From contig JALUBF010000067.1 of the NCBI GenBank assembly GCA_027045015.1, positions 16,386-49,307 of the forward strand: DNA of 32,922 bases, in the 5' to 3' direction. Below, piece after piece: positions 1-8,096 of this stretch. The notes below the pieces were generated by a model. The model saw nothing but the letters and a program-made list of their open reading frames with translations. It made no database searches and was not told the DNA's origin. Numbering within the stretch: position 1 is the stretch's first letter; each line of letters opens with the position of its first letter. Position numbers and translations under genes: made by a program. Source of the stretch: Sulfurovum sp. GTDB lineage: Bacteria > Campylobacterota > Campylobacteria > Campylobacterales > Sulfurovaceae.

Positions 1-909
1 ACAAGACCAGCGATTAGAGCTTTTTTAGAACATAGTCAAAAAGAGGCACTAAATGCTGAAGATATAGGCTTTTTTTTAGCACCACTTCTGAACTCTGCAG
101 GACGTATGGACGATGCCAAATACTCTGTAGAGTTTTTAGCCTCATCAAATATCTATGATGCAAGAGTAAGATTATCAAGACTAATAGATTTCAATAACTC
201 CCGTAAAGCTATAGAACAAGAGATAACCAATAGAGCATTAGCTCAAGTAGATCAAAATGATGAAGTTATAGTCGTAGAGGGTGAAGAGTGGCATGAAGGA
301 GTAGTTGGTATAGTAGCAGCTAGAGTTGCACGCCATTATGAGAAACCATGTATAGTTTTAAGCAATAATGGAGAAGGCATACTAAAAGGTAGTGGAAGAA
401 GTTTTGGTTCTTGCAATCTATTTGCCATTACTAATGCCTCTAGGAGCCATTTAGAGAAGTTTGGAGGGCATCATGCAGCCATTGGCTTGTCTTTGCATAT
501 TGATAGCTTAAAATCCTTTAAAAAAGAGTTACAGATAAATTATGCACAAGGTAACTACTTAAAAGATGAATTAGATCCAGATATAGTAGGAGAGTTAAAC
601 TTTAAAGATATATCTTTTGAACTTACACAACTTATACAGAAGTATCAACCATATGGACAGGGCAATCCTACACCTAAATTTTTAAGTAAAAATGTAAAGA
701 TATTACAAGCAGATACTATGGGAAAAGAAGCTGAACATTTACGATTTACTTTTCTACAAGATGGCATAACTATGGCAGGAGTACAGTTTAAAACACGTGA
801 AAGTTATGAGATTGGTAGTAGTGTTGATGTGATATATACTGTGAATGAAAATCGTTTTAGAGGAAATGTATCTTTACAAATGATGGTAGAGAAGATAGTT
901 CTAATTTAA
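1..909 (+). CDS. recJ: Single-stranded-DNA-specific exonuclease RecJ, 3' part
   Basis: The frame is open from the first base, so this is the C-terminal ~302 residues of a gene starting outside the window; the ATG at 106 is internal. RecJ is a 5'-3' ssDNA exonuclease of recombinational and mismatch repair. The visible part holds the DHHA1 region: NSAGRMDDA near residue 32 (family motif N-A-A-G-R), EEWHEGVVGIVAARV, then GSGRS and FGGHHAAIGL. These are the usual late RecJ motifs, and the C-terminal OB-like domain follows (YGQGNPTPKF and after). The DHH catalytic half lies upstream and cannot be judged. A strong hairpin directly follows the stop. Product assignment is confident. Confidence 0.93.
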   Translation, partial: TRPAIRAFLEHSQKEALNAEDIGFFLAPLLNSAGRMDDAKYSVEFLASSNIYDARVRLSRLIDFNNSRKAIEQEITNRALAQVDQNDEVIVVEGEEWHEGVVGIVAARVARHYEKPCIVLSNNGEGILKGSGRSFGSCNLFAITNASRSHLEKFGGHHAAIGLSLHIDSLKSFKKELQINYAQGNYLKDELDPDIVGELNFKDISFELTQLIQKYQPYGQGNPTPKFLSKNVKILQADTMGKEAEHLRFTFLQDGITMAGVQFKTRESYEIGSSVDVIYTVNENRFRGNVSLQMMVEKIVLI

Positions 910-933
910 TATGAGGAGTAAAAACTCCTCATA
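910..933. terminator. Bidirectional terminator-like hairpin between recJ and rplT
   Basis: Perfect 10-bp stem (910-919 with 924-933) and an AAAA loop, starting one base after the recJ stop codon. It lies between two convergent genes and is symmetric, so it could serve both. There is no long T-run on either side, which lowers certainty. Confidence 0.7.
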
Positions 934-954
934 AAATAAATAACTAAAAGTTAA

Positions 955-1311
955 TTATTTTGCAAGTGCTGCTTTAGACGCATCAGCTACTTTTGTAAAT
1001 GCTTCAGGAGCATTCATAGCCATATCAGCAAGAACTTTTCTGTCAAGTTCAATATTTGCAACTTTTAAACCATGCATAAATGTTGAGTAGTTCATTCCAT
1101 TTAGTCTTGTAGCCGCGTTAATACGTGTAATCCACAATCTTCTGAAATCTCTCTTTTTTTGTCTTCTATCTCTGTAAGCATATACTAATGAACGTTCAAG
1201 TTGCTCTTTAGCTTTTCTGAAGTGTTTTCTTCTACCACTGTAGAATCCTCTAGCTTGTTTTAATAATTTTTTATGACGTCTATGTCTAACTATACCAGTT
1301 TTTACTCTCAT
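955..1311 (-). CDS. rplT: 50S ribosomal protein L20
   Basis: 118 residues, the normal L20 length. The basic N-terminus ([20 protein letters not shown]) and the [21 protein letters not shown] block are diagnostic. L20 binds 23S rRNA early in 50S assembly and in several bacteria represses its own operon by binding mRNA. It follows rpmI by 104 nt, a gap that contains two hairpins. A purine-rich site (AAAGGATAACC before ATG) supports the start. infC, usually upstream of rpmI-rplT, is not here but at 24.7 kb after thrS. Confidence 0.98.
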   Translation of the reverse strand: MRVKTGIVRHRRHKKLLKQARGFYSGRRKHFRKAKEQLERSLVYAYRDRRQKKRDFRRLWITRINAATRLNGMNYSTFMHGLKVANIELDRKVLADMAMNAPEAFTKVADASKAALAK

Positions 1312-1346
1312 GGTTATCCTTTACCTTATCTCTTTAAGAATCGGTG

Positions 1347-1386
1347 TTAAGCATTCTCTCTGCTTAAACTTGCCCCTAATCGGGGG
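1347..1386 (-). promoter_or_regulatory. Two hairpins in the rpmI-rplT spacer
   Basis: The first has a 7-bp stem (1347-1353 with 1361-1367). The second has a 4-bp all-GC stem (1373-1376 with 1382-1385). Both lie in the mRNA spacer just before rplT. They could be a partial terminator or an L20-binding operator; the position fits known L20 autoregulation, but no L20 site was matched in detail. Confidence 0.4.
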
Positions 1387-1415
1387 ATTATTGCTTTTAA
1401 ATGAAACTAGATTAA

Positions 1416-1607
1416 CTAGTTAATCATCTCTTTAATGTTTTTAGCATCAACAGAATCAACGTGTTTAGCACTTCTCATACTTCTGTGATGTTTACCATCA
1501 ACTTTAGTAAGAATGTGACTTCTGTACGCAGTTCCTCTTTTGATTTTGCCACTTTTTTTAACTTTAAAACGCTTAACAGCGCCTTTTACACTTTTCATTT
1601 TTGGCAT
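1416..1607 (-). CDS. rpmI: 50S ribosomal protein L35
   Basis: 63 residues, very basic, starting [20 protein letters not shown], the typical L35 N-terminus; [11 protein letters not shown] is also conserved. It is a small protein of the large ribosomal subunit. GGAG lies 8 nt before the ATG. It is the first gene of an rpmI-rplT pair transcribed leftward, with a TATAAT about 65 nt upstream. Plus-strand reading frames across it are shadows. Confidence 0.97.
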   Translation of the reverse strand: MPKMKSVKGAVKRFKVKKSGKIKRGTAYRSHILTKVDGKHHRSMRSAKHVDSVDAKNIKEMIN

Positions 1608-1671
1608 ATGCTTACTCCATATAGAATTTTTTATACTTCATAAAATATTTATTGGTATAAAATGGGAAATC

Positions 1672-1677
1672 ATTATA
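1672..1677 (-). promoter_or_regulatory. Putative -10 box for rpmI-rplT
   Basis: TATAAT read on the minus strand, 64 nt upstream of the rpmI ATG in an AT-rich spacer. No -35 is evident, which is normal for sigma70 promoters of this phylum. Confidence 0.5.
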
Positions 1678-1754
1678 CCAAATTATTCTAAATTTATCTA
1701 TCAAAGATATATTATTTGTTTTATATATTTAAAACTAATATTTAAAAAATATTG

Positions 1755-1760
1755 TATAAT
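1755..1760 (+). promoter_or_regulatory. Putative -10 box for the 1794 gene
   Basis: TATAAT 33 nt upstream of the ATG, followed by an AGGAT ribosome-binding site (1783-1787) 6 nt before the start. Confidence 0.5.
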
Positions 1761-1793
1761 CTTATAAGAATTTATATTAATTAGGATGTTTTT

Positions 1794-2207
1794 ATGGGTA
1801 AAAATATATTTATGCTTATTGTTAGTGGATTAGGAATTATATATCTTGTTATTCATTTTATTGGGAATATCCAAAAAAATGATGACACTTATATTAATGA
1901 TGATTATAAAGCTCAACATCAATATGATAAATACAATAAATTAGATAGTATAGGTGAACATATTTTAGATTTAACTGATACTAGTAGTGCTATACAGGTT
2001 GGTGCATGGAATAATTCTGTTCTTAAGGGGGAATTTTTAAATTTATTTCCTGATTTTGAGGAGATGAAAAATTATATAAAAGATAGATTAAGAGGAAAAA
2101 TAATACGTGAGAAATTGATTAAAAAAGTTAATAATGTAGAAAGTAAATTTATAGCTGGTCTTATTGATGATGAAGAAGCTAAGCGTGAGCTTAGCACTCT
2201 TAAATAG
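1794..2207 (+). CDS. Hypothetical single-pass membrane protein with a SHOCT-like C-terminus
   Basis: 137 residues; I do not recognise the family. Residues 5-24 form one hydrophobic segment (IFMLIVSGLGIIYLVIHFIG), with little positive charge before it. A polar Asp/Asn/Tyr-rich linker and a charged helical region (about 75-137) follow. The last ~20 residues (KFIAGLIDDEEAKRELSTLK) resemble a SHOCT motif, a short C-terminal helix pair found in many unrelated membrane proteins. That likeness is by eye and tentative. It has its own -10 and RBS. Its stop codon directly abuts the stop of the convergent lipoprotein gene. Confidence 0.75.
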   Translation: MGKNIFMLIVSGLGIIYLVIHFIGNIQKNDDTYINDDYKAQHQYDKYNKLDSIGEHILDLTDTSSAIQVGAWNNSVLKGEFLNLFPDFEEMKNYIKDRLRGKIIREKLIKKVNNVESKFIAGLIDDEEAKRELSTLK

Positions 2208-2918
2208 TTAACGACAAGGGTCAGTCAAACTATTTTGATTTGGATATAGATATATTTCAACACGTCTATTTAATGCTTTATTGCTTTCTGTATTGTTTGG
2301 TACTAAAGCTTTTTGATAAGAACATCCTCTTGTGATAGGTCTTTGATTTACTGTCAATATATTAGCAACTGAGTCAGCTCTTCTTTTTGATAATTGAAGA
2401 TTGTAATCATAACTACCACTGTTGTCTGTAAATCCTGCTACTTCTACCACTGTTTGAGGGTATCTTGTAAGTAGCTGTCTTATTTTTTGTACTTTATTTC
2501 TTGCATTTGCTTGTAATGTTGATGCATTTGTAGCAAACATCATACGATCTCTAAACATAATTTTTACATAGTTTGGATGTTTTGAAACAATGATACTTCT
2601 ATTTGGATCAAGTGCAGCTAATGGATCATTATTTACACCAGTTCCAAGAGCATCTGCTATCTCATTTGCTTGTTTATCAAGACTGTAACCAATAGCACTA
2701 CCAGCAGCACCACCGAGTAAACCACCTATTAAGGCTCTTTCTCCTTTGTGGTGACCTTTTGTATTGTAACCTATTAAAGCACCAGTTAAAGCACCTATTA
2801 AGGCACCACTTTTTGTACGATCATAATTATTGTCAGCTATAAGTCCTGGTTGTTGATAACATCCAGTTAGCATAAGTACAGCTAGTGATGAAGTTATTAA
2901 ACTCTTTTTTAAATGCAT
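2208..2918 (-). CDS. OmpA-family lipoprotein with glycine zipper
   Basis: 236 residues. A lipoprotein signal peptide ends in LTGC (lipidated Cys20). Residues 37-77 are Gly/Ala-rich with repeated GxxxG spacing (ALIGALTGALIG, LIGGLLGGAAGSAIG), a glycine-zipper segment that can embed in or span the outer membrane. Residues ~108-226 form an OmpA C-terminal domain with FTDNSGS (Asp165), LSKRRADSV (Arg180) and NRRVEIYLYP, the residues that hold meso-diaminopimelate of peptidoglycan. The likely role is anchoring the outer membrane to the wall. GAGGA lies before the ATG. Cys199 and Cys235 might form a disulfide. YiaD-like architecture; the exact name is uncertain. Confidence 0.92.
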   Translation of the reverse strand: MHLKKSLITSSLAVLMLTGCYQQPGLIADNNYDRTKSGALIGALTGALIGYNTKGHHKGERALIGGLLGGAAGSAIGYSLDKQANEIADALGTGVNNDPLAALDPNRSIIVSKHPNYVKIMFRDRMMFATNASTLQANARNKVQKIRQLLTRYPQTVVEVAGFTDNSGSYDYNLQLSKRRADSVANILTVNQRPITRGCSYQKALVPNNTESNKALNRRVEIYLYPNQNSLTDPCR

Positions 2919-2950
2919 TATATTATCCTCTAAGTTAAATTTATGATTAT

Positions 2951-2959
2951 ATTATAGCA
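2951..2959 (-). promoter_or_regulatory. Extended -10 promoter of the lipoprotein gene
   Basis: TGCTATAAT on the minus strand, 32 nt upstream of the lipoprotein ATG. It overlaps the rarA stop codon, so the lipoprotein probably has its own promoter despite the short gap. Confidence 0.6.
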
Positions 2960-4151
2960 CAGAATTGTGGTTGATATGTGTTATTTTCTCATGCCATTGA
3001 AAAAGTTGTTTTTCAAATCCTATCTGTTTTGTTTTGTAAAAGTTCATAGGTTTAGATATATAAGATTGTTTAACCCAGCCATTATAGTTGTGAGGATATA
3101 GATACTCTTTTGCATGAGTTTTTATATGATTTGGAATAGGGTATATCTCACCATCTTCAATGCTTTTTAGTGCTAAATTTATAGCCATATAGGCACTATT
3201 TGATTTTGGAGATGAAGCTAGATATATTACTAGTTGAGATAGGCTTATTCTAGCTTCAGGGTATCCTGTATGTTTTACTATATTTAGTGTAGATGAGGCT
3301 AAGTTTATAGCATTGGGGTTAGCGTTACCTATATCTTCACTAGACAATATAGATAACCGTCTAGCTATAAATTCAGCAGGTTCACCACCATCAATAAGTC
3401 TAGCAAGATAATAGATACTAGCATCTATATCTGAACCTCTTATGCTTTTTATCATAGCAGATGTAAGCTCATAGTGACTTTCACTCTCACTGCTACCTGC
3501 TTGCATACTGTGAGGGCGTATCTCTTTGATCATTTTGTATGTTATGGTAGTAGATATATTAGATGCAGTCTCCAATAGATTTAGCATAGCCCTAACATCT
3601 CCAGCTGAAGATGAAACAAGATACTCTTTTGCCTTATCTTCTATGCTTATCTTCTCTTTATATAGTATCTTATCTAGGTATATACTCATATCTTTTAAAG
3701 AGATACTTTTAAGTTCAAAAGTATGTGAACGCGAACGTATGGCAGAGGTTAGTGAGTAGTATGGATTTTCTGTTGAAGCACCCATGATAATAGCAGAGTA
3801 GTTCTCCATAAATGGTAGCAGAACCTCTTGTTGGTTTTTACTAAGTCTATGTATCTCATCTATAAATATAAGAGGTTTTATGAGAGCATTTGCATACTCT
3901 TTAAATATCTTACGTAGATCTTCTATCTTTAGTGTAGTTGCATTCATTTCATAAAATGGGTATTGAAGTGTAGAGGCTATAACTCTTGCTAGTGTAGTCT
4001 TACCACAACCAGTAGAACCATAAAAGAATATATGTGAAAGTTTATTGTTTTCTATGAGTTTACGCAAGATAGCATCTTTACCAAGTAGGTGACTTTGCCC
4101 TATAATCTCATTGAGATTTTTAGGACGATATTTAAGTGCAAGATTTAACAT
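2952..4151 (-). CDS. rarA: Replication-associated recombination protein A (RarA/MgsA AAA+ ATPase)
   Basis: 399 residues. A clamp-loader-like AAA+ ATPase that acts at stalled replication forks. It opens with LALKYRPKNLNEIIGQSHLL, then Walker A GSTGCGKTT (45-53), Walker B FIDEIHR (96-102), an ASTENPYYSL sensor-1 region and AIRSRSHTF with the arginine finger. The C-terminal part (MQAGSSESESHYELTSAMIKSIRGSDIDASIYYLARL) matches the RarA tetramerisation region, not DnaX or RuvB. It starts 2 nt after the rluB stop with no clear RBS, suggesting translational coupling. Last gene of the ksgA-rnj-kpsF-rluB-rarA run. Confidence 0.94.
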   Translation of the reverse strand: MLNLALKYRPKNLNEIIGQSHLLGKDAILRKLIENNKLSHIFFYGSTGCGKTTLARVIASTLQYPFYEMNATTLKIEDLRKIFKEYANALIKPLIFIDEIHRLSKNQQEVLLPFMENYSAIIMGASTENPYYSLTSAIRSRSHTFELKSISLKDMSIYLDKILYKEKISIEDKAKEYLVSSSAGDVRAMLNLLETASNISTTITYKMIKEIRPHSMQAGSSESESHYELTSAMIKSIRGSDIDASIYYLARLIDGGEPAEFIARRLSILSSEDIGNANPNAINLASSTLNIVKHTGYPEARISLSQLVIYLASSPKSNSAYMAINLALKSIEDGEIYPIPNHIKTHAKEYLYPHNYNGWVKQSYISKPMNFYKTKQIGFEKQLFQWHEKITHINHNSVL

Positions 4152-4153
4152 AA

Positions 4154-5011
4154 TTAATCTTTATATTTATACTTTTTTGTTTTTTCTCTATTTCTCTTAT
4201 TTTCTTCTTCTTGTTTTTTTGCATTTATCGCATTTTTTGCATTAGCTATTTTATTTGTACGCCATCGTTTCATAAATTTATGTACATCATCATACTCTCT
4301 ACGTGTGAAGTATCTTGTTTTATTCTCTGGAAGATTATTAAGCTCTATTCCTCCAAATGCAACACGTTTTAGATCAAGTACTTTAGCATCAAAGTGTGCA
4401 AAAAAACGTCTAAGTTCTCTGTTTTTACCTTCTGTAATAGTAACACGAAGTTTAGTAAAGTTTTTACCTTCACCTCTAAGTTCAAAATGTGCAAAAGGAG
4501 CAAACTCCATAGAGTAGATTTTAGATTTCTCATGAGCTCCTGCTCTTGCATCGTCCAATACCAATCCCTCTTTCATAGCATTCATCATTTCAGTAGTAAA
4601 AGGTTTGTCTATCTTGATATTGTAGGTTCTATCTAGTCCACTCTCCATAAGTGCAGTTGCCACCTCTACATCATCTGTTAAAAGTAGAAGACCCTCTGAT
4701 GCATAGTCTAGTCTACCTACAGGAGTAAAGTGTCTATATTTACCAGGTAATTTATGGTAGATTGTTGCACGTCCTCTATCATCTTTCTTTGTAACAAGTA
4801 CACCTTTAGGTTTATTGTAGACAATTATAGTTAGTTCCGATGTTACCTTAACGGCTCTACCTTTGACAAAGATACGATCATCTTCTTGAACTTCATATCC
4901 AAACTCTTTAAGAGGTTTTTTGTCAAGTGTTACTTCTCCAGATTCTATGAGTGCATCAGCCTCACGTCGTGAATATTTTGTATTGTGTGCTATATATTTG
5001 TTTAGTCTCAT
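4154..5011 (-). CDS. rluB: RluB/RsuA-family rRNA pseudouridine synthase
   Basis: 285 residues. An N-terminal S4 RNA-binding domain (MRLNKYIAHNTKYSRREADA, ~1-50) is followed by the RsuA-type catalytic domain. The GRLDYASEGLLLLTDD motif (99-114) contains the nucleophile Asp102; the usual Thr after it is Ser here. TITEGKNRELRRFF is the other family block. The tail from ~245 is almost all Lys/Asn/Glu/Arg and probably binds RNA. RluB (23S U2605) is the best guess; RsuA-like or RluE-like specificity cannot be excluded. The start overlaps the kpsF stop by 4 nt (ATGA). Confidence 0.88.
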   Translation of the reverse strand: MRLNKYIAHNTKYSRREADALIESGEVTLDKKPLKEFGYEVQEDDRIFVKGRAVKVTSELTIIVYNKPKGVLVTKKDDRGRATIYHKLPGKYRHFTPVGRLDYASEGLLLLTDDVEVATALMESGLDRTYNIKIDKPFTTEMMNAMKEGLVLDDARAGAHEKSKIYSMEFAPFAHFELRGEGKNFTKLRVTITEGKNRELRRFFAHFDAKVLDLKRVAFGGIELNNLPENKTRYFTRREYDDVHKFMKRWRTNKIANAKNAINAKKQEEENKRNREKTKKYKYKD

Positions 5012-5976
5012 TTAGATTTTATTCCTGCATTTATTAAGTCATGTATATGTAGTACTCCAATGATATGTCTATCATCAGTTACTATTGGTAGAAGTTGAAT
5101 CTTTTTAGACTCAATAATCTCTAATGCCTCGTAGGCAAGAAGTTCTGTATTGTTATCTATTTTAGGATTATGGTTAGCATACTCTATGGCACAATCTTCT
5201 AGCTTAAAGTTCTCATTCATCAAAGCACGTCTTAGGTCACCATCGCTTAGTAGTGCTACAAATCTATTGGTATCATCAACAATTAGCACATTTCCAAGTT
5301 TCCCTTGACTCATAACAACAATAGCATCTTTTAGAGTAGTATTGGTTTTAATGATGGGTAAATCTTTAGTTCGCATAAGGTCTTTTACTTTAACAAATAG
5401 TCTCTTACCTAAACTGCCACCTGGGTGAAAAGAGGCAAAATCCTCTTTTTTAAATTTTCTCTTTTTCATCAAAGCAATAGCAAGAGCATCACCCATAGCC
5501 ATAGTAAGAGTAGTAGAAGAGGTTGGTGCTATACCAAGAGGACAAGCCTCTTTCTCTACAGATATATCAAGTATAGTATCTGAAGCTACTCCTAAAGATG
5601 AGTTAGCATCTCCTGTTAGCCCAATTAGAGGAATATTAAACCGTTTTATATGTGGAAGTATCTTTATTAGCTCTTCACTCTCCCCACTTGAACTTATAGC
5701 AAGTATAGTATCACCTTCTCCTATCATACCCAAATCACCATGAAGTGCCTCGGTAGGGTGTAAAAAGAAGCTTGATGTACCTGTACTTGCAAAAGTAGCA
5801 GCTATCTTTGTTCCCACTAAGCCAGATTTGCCAACACCTGTAATGATAAGTTTACCTTTTGTATTGACAATAATCTCTATAGCATCAAGAAAAGTTTGAT
5901 TTAATCTTTTTGATGCTTCTAGAAGTGCATTAGACTCTATCTCAAGTGTCTCTTTTGCGATTTCTATTAGATTCAT
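5008..5976 (-). CDS. kpsF: D-arabinose-5-phosphate isomerase (KpsF/KdsD family)
   Basis: 322 residues, full family length. An N-terminal SIS domain (~35-180) contains KLIITGVGKSGLVGTKIAATF, the HPTEALHGDLGMI block with the catalytic His region, and AISSSGESEE. Two CBS domains follow (~205-320). The enzyme converts ribulose-5-phosphate to arabinose-5-phosphate, the first step toward Kdo for lipopolysaccharide. AAAGG lies upstream of the ATG; the rnj stop is 26 nt upstream. No other Kdo gene is in the window. Confidence 0.95.
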   Translation of the reverse strand: MNLIEIAKETLEIESNALLEASKRLNQTFLDAIEIIVNTKGKLIITGVGKSGLVGTKIAATFASTGTSSFFLHPTEALHGDLGMIGEGDTILAISSSGESEELIKILPHIKRFNIPLIGLTGDANSSLGVASDTILDISVEKEACPLGIAPTSSTTLTMAMGDALAIALMKKRKFKKEDFASFHPGGSLGKRLFVKVKDLMRTKDLPIIKTNTTLKDAIVVMSQGKLGNVLIVDDTNRFVALLSDGDLRRALMNENFKLEDCAIEYANHNPKIDNNTELLAYEALEIIESKKIQLLPIVTDDRHIIGVLHIHDLINAGIKSK

Positions 5977-6002
5977 AAAGCTACCTTTGTCTATTTTGAT
6001 AA

Positions 6003-8096
6003 TTATACAATAAAGATAGTAGGGATAATAAGAGGGTATCTCTTTTTGGTACGAACTACATGCTTTCTTATGCTGTTACGTATCTCATTCTCTATATCTT
6101 TATGATTTTTAAGAGATTCAGGTTTCATATTGAGTAGAAGTGTCTCTATCATAACTTCAATCTCTTTTTGGAACTTTCTACTCTCTTTGTCCGATACTAG
6201 CCCATAAGTAGAGATAATTGGTTTTCCCAGTACTTTTTGATTACTTTGTGAAATTTGAGCAACAACATTTACTATACCATCTTCAGCAAGTTTTTGTCTA
6301 TCTAGTACTACATCGTTTTCTATGGTCATATTGTTTTGGTTATCAATATATGTTTTACCTGTTTTAACAGTTTTTACCTTTTTAAGGTATTTTGGTGTTA
6401 TCTCAACTTGGTCACCATCGCTCATAAGAAGGATATTTCTCTCATCTACTCCACACTCTACAGCTGTTTTTGCATGTTTTGAGATGTGATTGTACTCACC
6501 ATGTACAGGTAGGAAAAATTTAGGCTGGATAAGTCTAAGTATAAGTTTCTGCTCCTCTTGAGCTGCGTGACCAGATACGTGAATATCTCCAAACTCTTTA
6601 TATCGTACTGTACAACCAGCTTTCATAAGTTTGTTCATAAGTCCAGATACTGAAGCTTCATTCCCAGGGATAGCAGATGCAGATATGATAACAGTATCTG
6701 AAGGTTTTAGTTTGATATGTCTATGTTCATCTGTTGCCATACGGTTAAGTGCTGCCATAGTTTCACCTTGAGAACCAGTAGTAACTATAAGTACTTCATG
6801 ATCAGCATATTTAGGAACTTCATGAACCTCTATAAAGTGCTTATCCTCAATGTCTACAAATCCTAAAGCACGATTGGTCTCCACATTTCTCTCCATAGAA
6901 CGTCCGATAACACATATCTTTCTACCATGTTTAACACCTCTTTGCATAGCTTGGAATATACGGTGAACATTTGATGAAAATGTTGACATAATAACTCTTC
7001 CTTTTGCAAGTTCAAAGAGAGCATCAAAAGTTTTTCCTACTACCTTTTCAGACTTTGTAAACCCTGGATTGTGAGAGTTTGTTGAGTCAGAAAATAGACA
7101 TAAAACACCTTTTGAACCATAGTATGCTAAACGTTGTAAATCCATAGTGTAATCATCTACAGGAGTATGGTCTATCTTGAAGTCAGCTGTATGTATTATG
7201 GTTCCAGCTGGTGTCTCTATGGCAAGTGAACAAGCATCAATGATAGAGTGAGTATTGTGCATCCACTCTATCTTCATATCACCTAATTGATGCTGTTTTC
7301 TCATTGTTACATATCTAAAGTATTTTGTATGTGCAGATAACCCATGTTCATTAAATTTATTCTCTATCATAGCTAGTGCAAGTGGTGTTGCATAAACTGG
7401 AAATTGAAGCTCTTTAAAGAGGTATGGCATCGCACCAATGTGGTCTTCGTGACCATGAGTAATTACTACAAATACCTCTTTCTTCTCTTTTTTAAGTGTA
7501 TGCAAGTAAGAGAAGTCAGGAACTAATATATCTACCCCATGCATAGTCTCATCTGGAAAACTCATACCAACATCTATGATAATAGCTGTATTTTCTGTCT
7601 CTAAAACAGCCATATTCCCACCAATTTCACCAAGTCCACCAAGAGGAGTAAATCTAATCTTACCTTTTGAAGCTAGATCTATCTGTTTCCAAGGATTCAT
7701 AGTCTCATCTTTGATACGTTCATTTATCTCAAGATATTTTCTCATAGTATCATTTACAGTAGTTACATTTTTACGTTTATTACGGTTTTTGTTGCCACCA
7801 TTACGATTTTGGTTAGGGTTTGGTTTATTTGCTGGTTTATTGTGGTTTGGTTTTTTGTTTTGGTTATTTCTGTTTTTGTTTTGATTTGGATTTGGTTTTT
7901 TATTACCATTTGCTATAGGACGTTCTTGTACGTTACCATTTACATCTTTTTGTGTAGTTTTACGATTTGGGTTTGGTTTTCTATTTTGATTTTGTCTATG
8001 TGGATTTGGTCTTCTCTCTCTAGTGGTATTACTATTGGTGGCTGTTTTTTGCCCTTGATTTTGAGATTTTTCGTTGTTTTGATTGTTGTTTGTCAT
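6003..8096 (-). CDS. rnj: Ribonuclease J with Asn/Lys/Pro-rich N-terminal extension
   Basis: 697 residues. Metallo-beta-lactamase/beta-CASP ribonuclease of mRNA decay and rRNA processing. Residues ~1-125 are a low-complexity basic extension of repeated PNPNQN/KNRN-type words. The catalytic core starts ~147 (IRFTPLGGLGEIGGNM), with the metal motif HGHEDH (214-219), HTADFKID, SDSTNSHNPGFT, TGSQGE and VHGEYNH. Helicobacter RNase J has a comparable extension (recalled). The ATG at 8096 has AAAGGA 9 nt upstream, so the 65-nt overlap with ksgA is real. Plus-strand frames across the extension are composition artefacts. Confidence 0.95.
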   Translation of the reverse strand: MTNNNQNNEKSQNQGQKTATNSNTTRERRPNPHRQNQNRKPNPNRKTTQKDVNGNVQERPIANGNKKPNPNQNKNRNNQNKKPNHNKPANKPNPNQNRNGGNKNRNKRKNVTTVNDTMRKYLEINERIKDETMNPWKQIDLASKGKIRFTPLGGLGEIGGNMAVLETENTAIIIDVGMSFPDETMHGVDILVPDFSYLHTLKKEKKEVFVVITHGHEDHIGAMPYLFKELQFPVYATPLALAMIENKFNEHGLSAHTKYFRYVTMRKQHQLGDMKIEWMHNTHSIIDACSLAIETPAGTIIHTADFKIDHTPVDDYTMDLQRLAYYGSKGVLCLFSDSTNSHNPGFTKSEKVVGKTFDALFELAKGRVIMSTFSSNVHRIFQAMQRGVKHGRKICVIGRSMERNVETNRALGFVDIEDKHFIEVHEVPKYADHEVLIVTTGSQGETMAALNRMATDEHRHIKLKPSDTVIISASAIPGNEASVSGLMNKLMKAGCTVRYKEFGDIHVSGHAAQEEQKLILRLIQPKFFLPVHGEYNHISKHAKTAVECGVDERNILLMSDGDQVEITPKYLKKVKTVKTGKTYIDNQNNMTIENDVVLDRQKLAEDGIVNVVAQISQSNQKVLGKPIISTYGLVSDKESRKFQKEIEVMIETLLLNMKPESLKNHKDIENEIRNSIRKHVVRTKKRYPLIIPTIFIV

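Noticed and set aside
106-909. recJ starting at the ATG at 106.
   Set aside because: The frame is open to base 1 and the residues before it belong to the conserved RecJ block, so the gene is cut by the window edge.
7740-8060. Repetitive DNA at the rnj start as a possible tandem-repeat or CRISPR-like array.
   Set aside because: Repeats are short, irregular and in frame with a protein extension; no constant repeat-spacer spacing.
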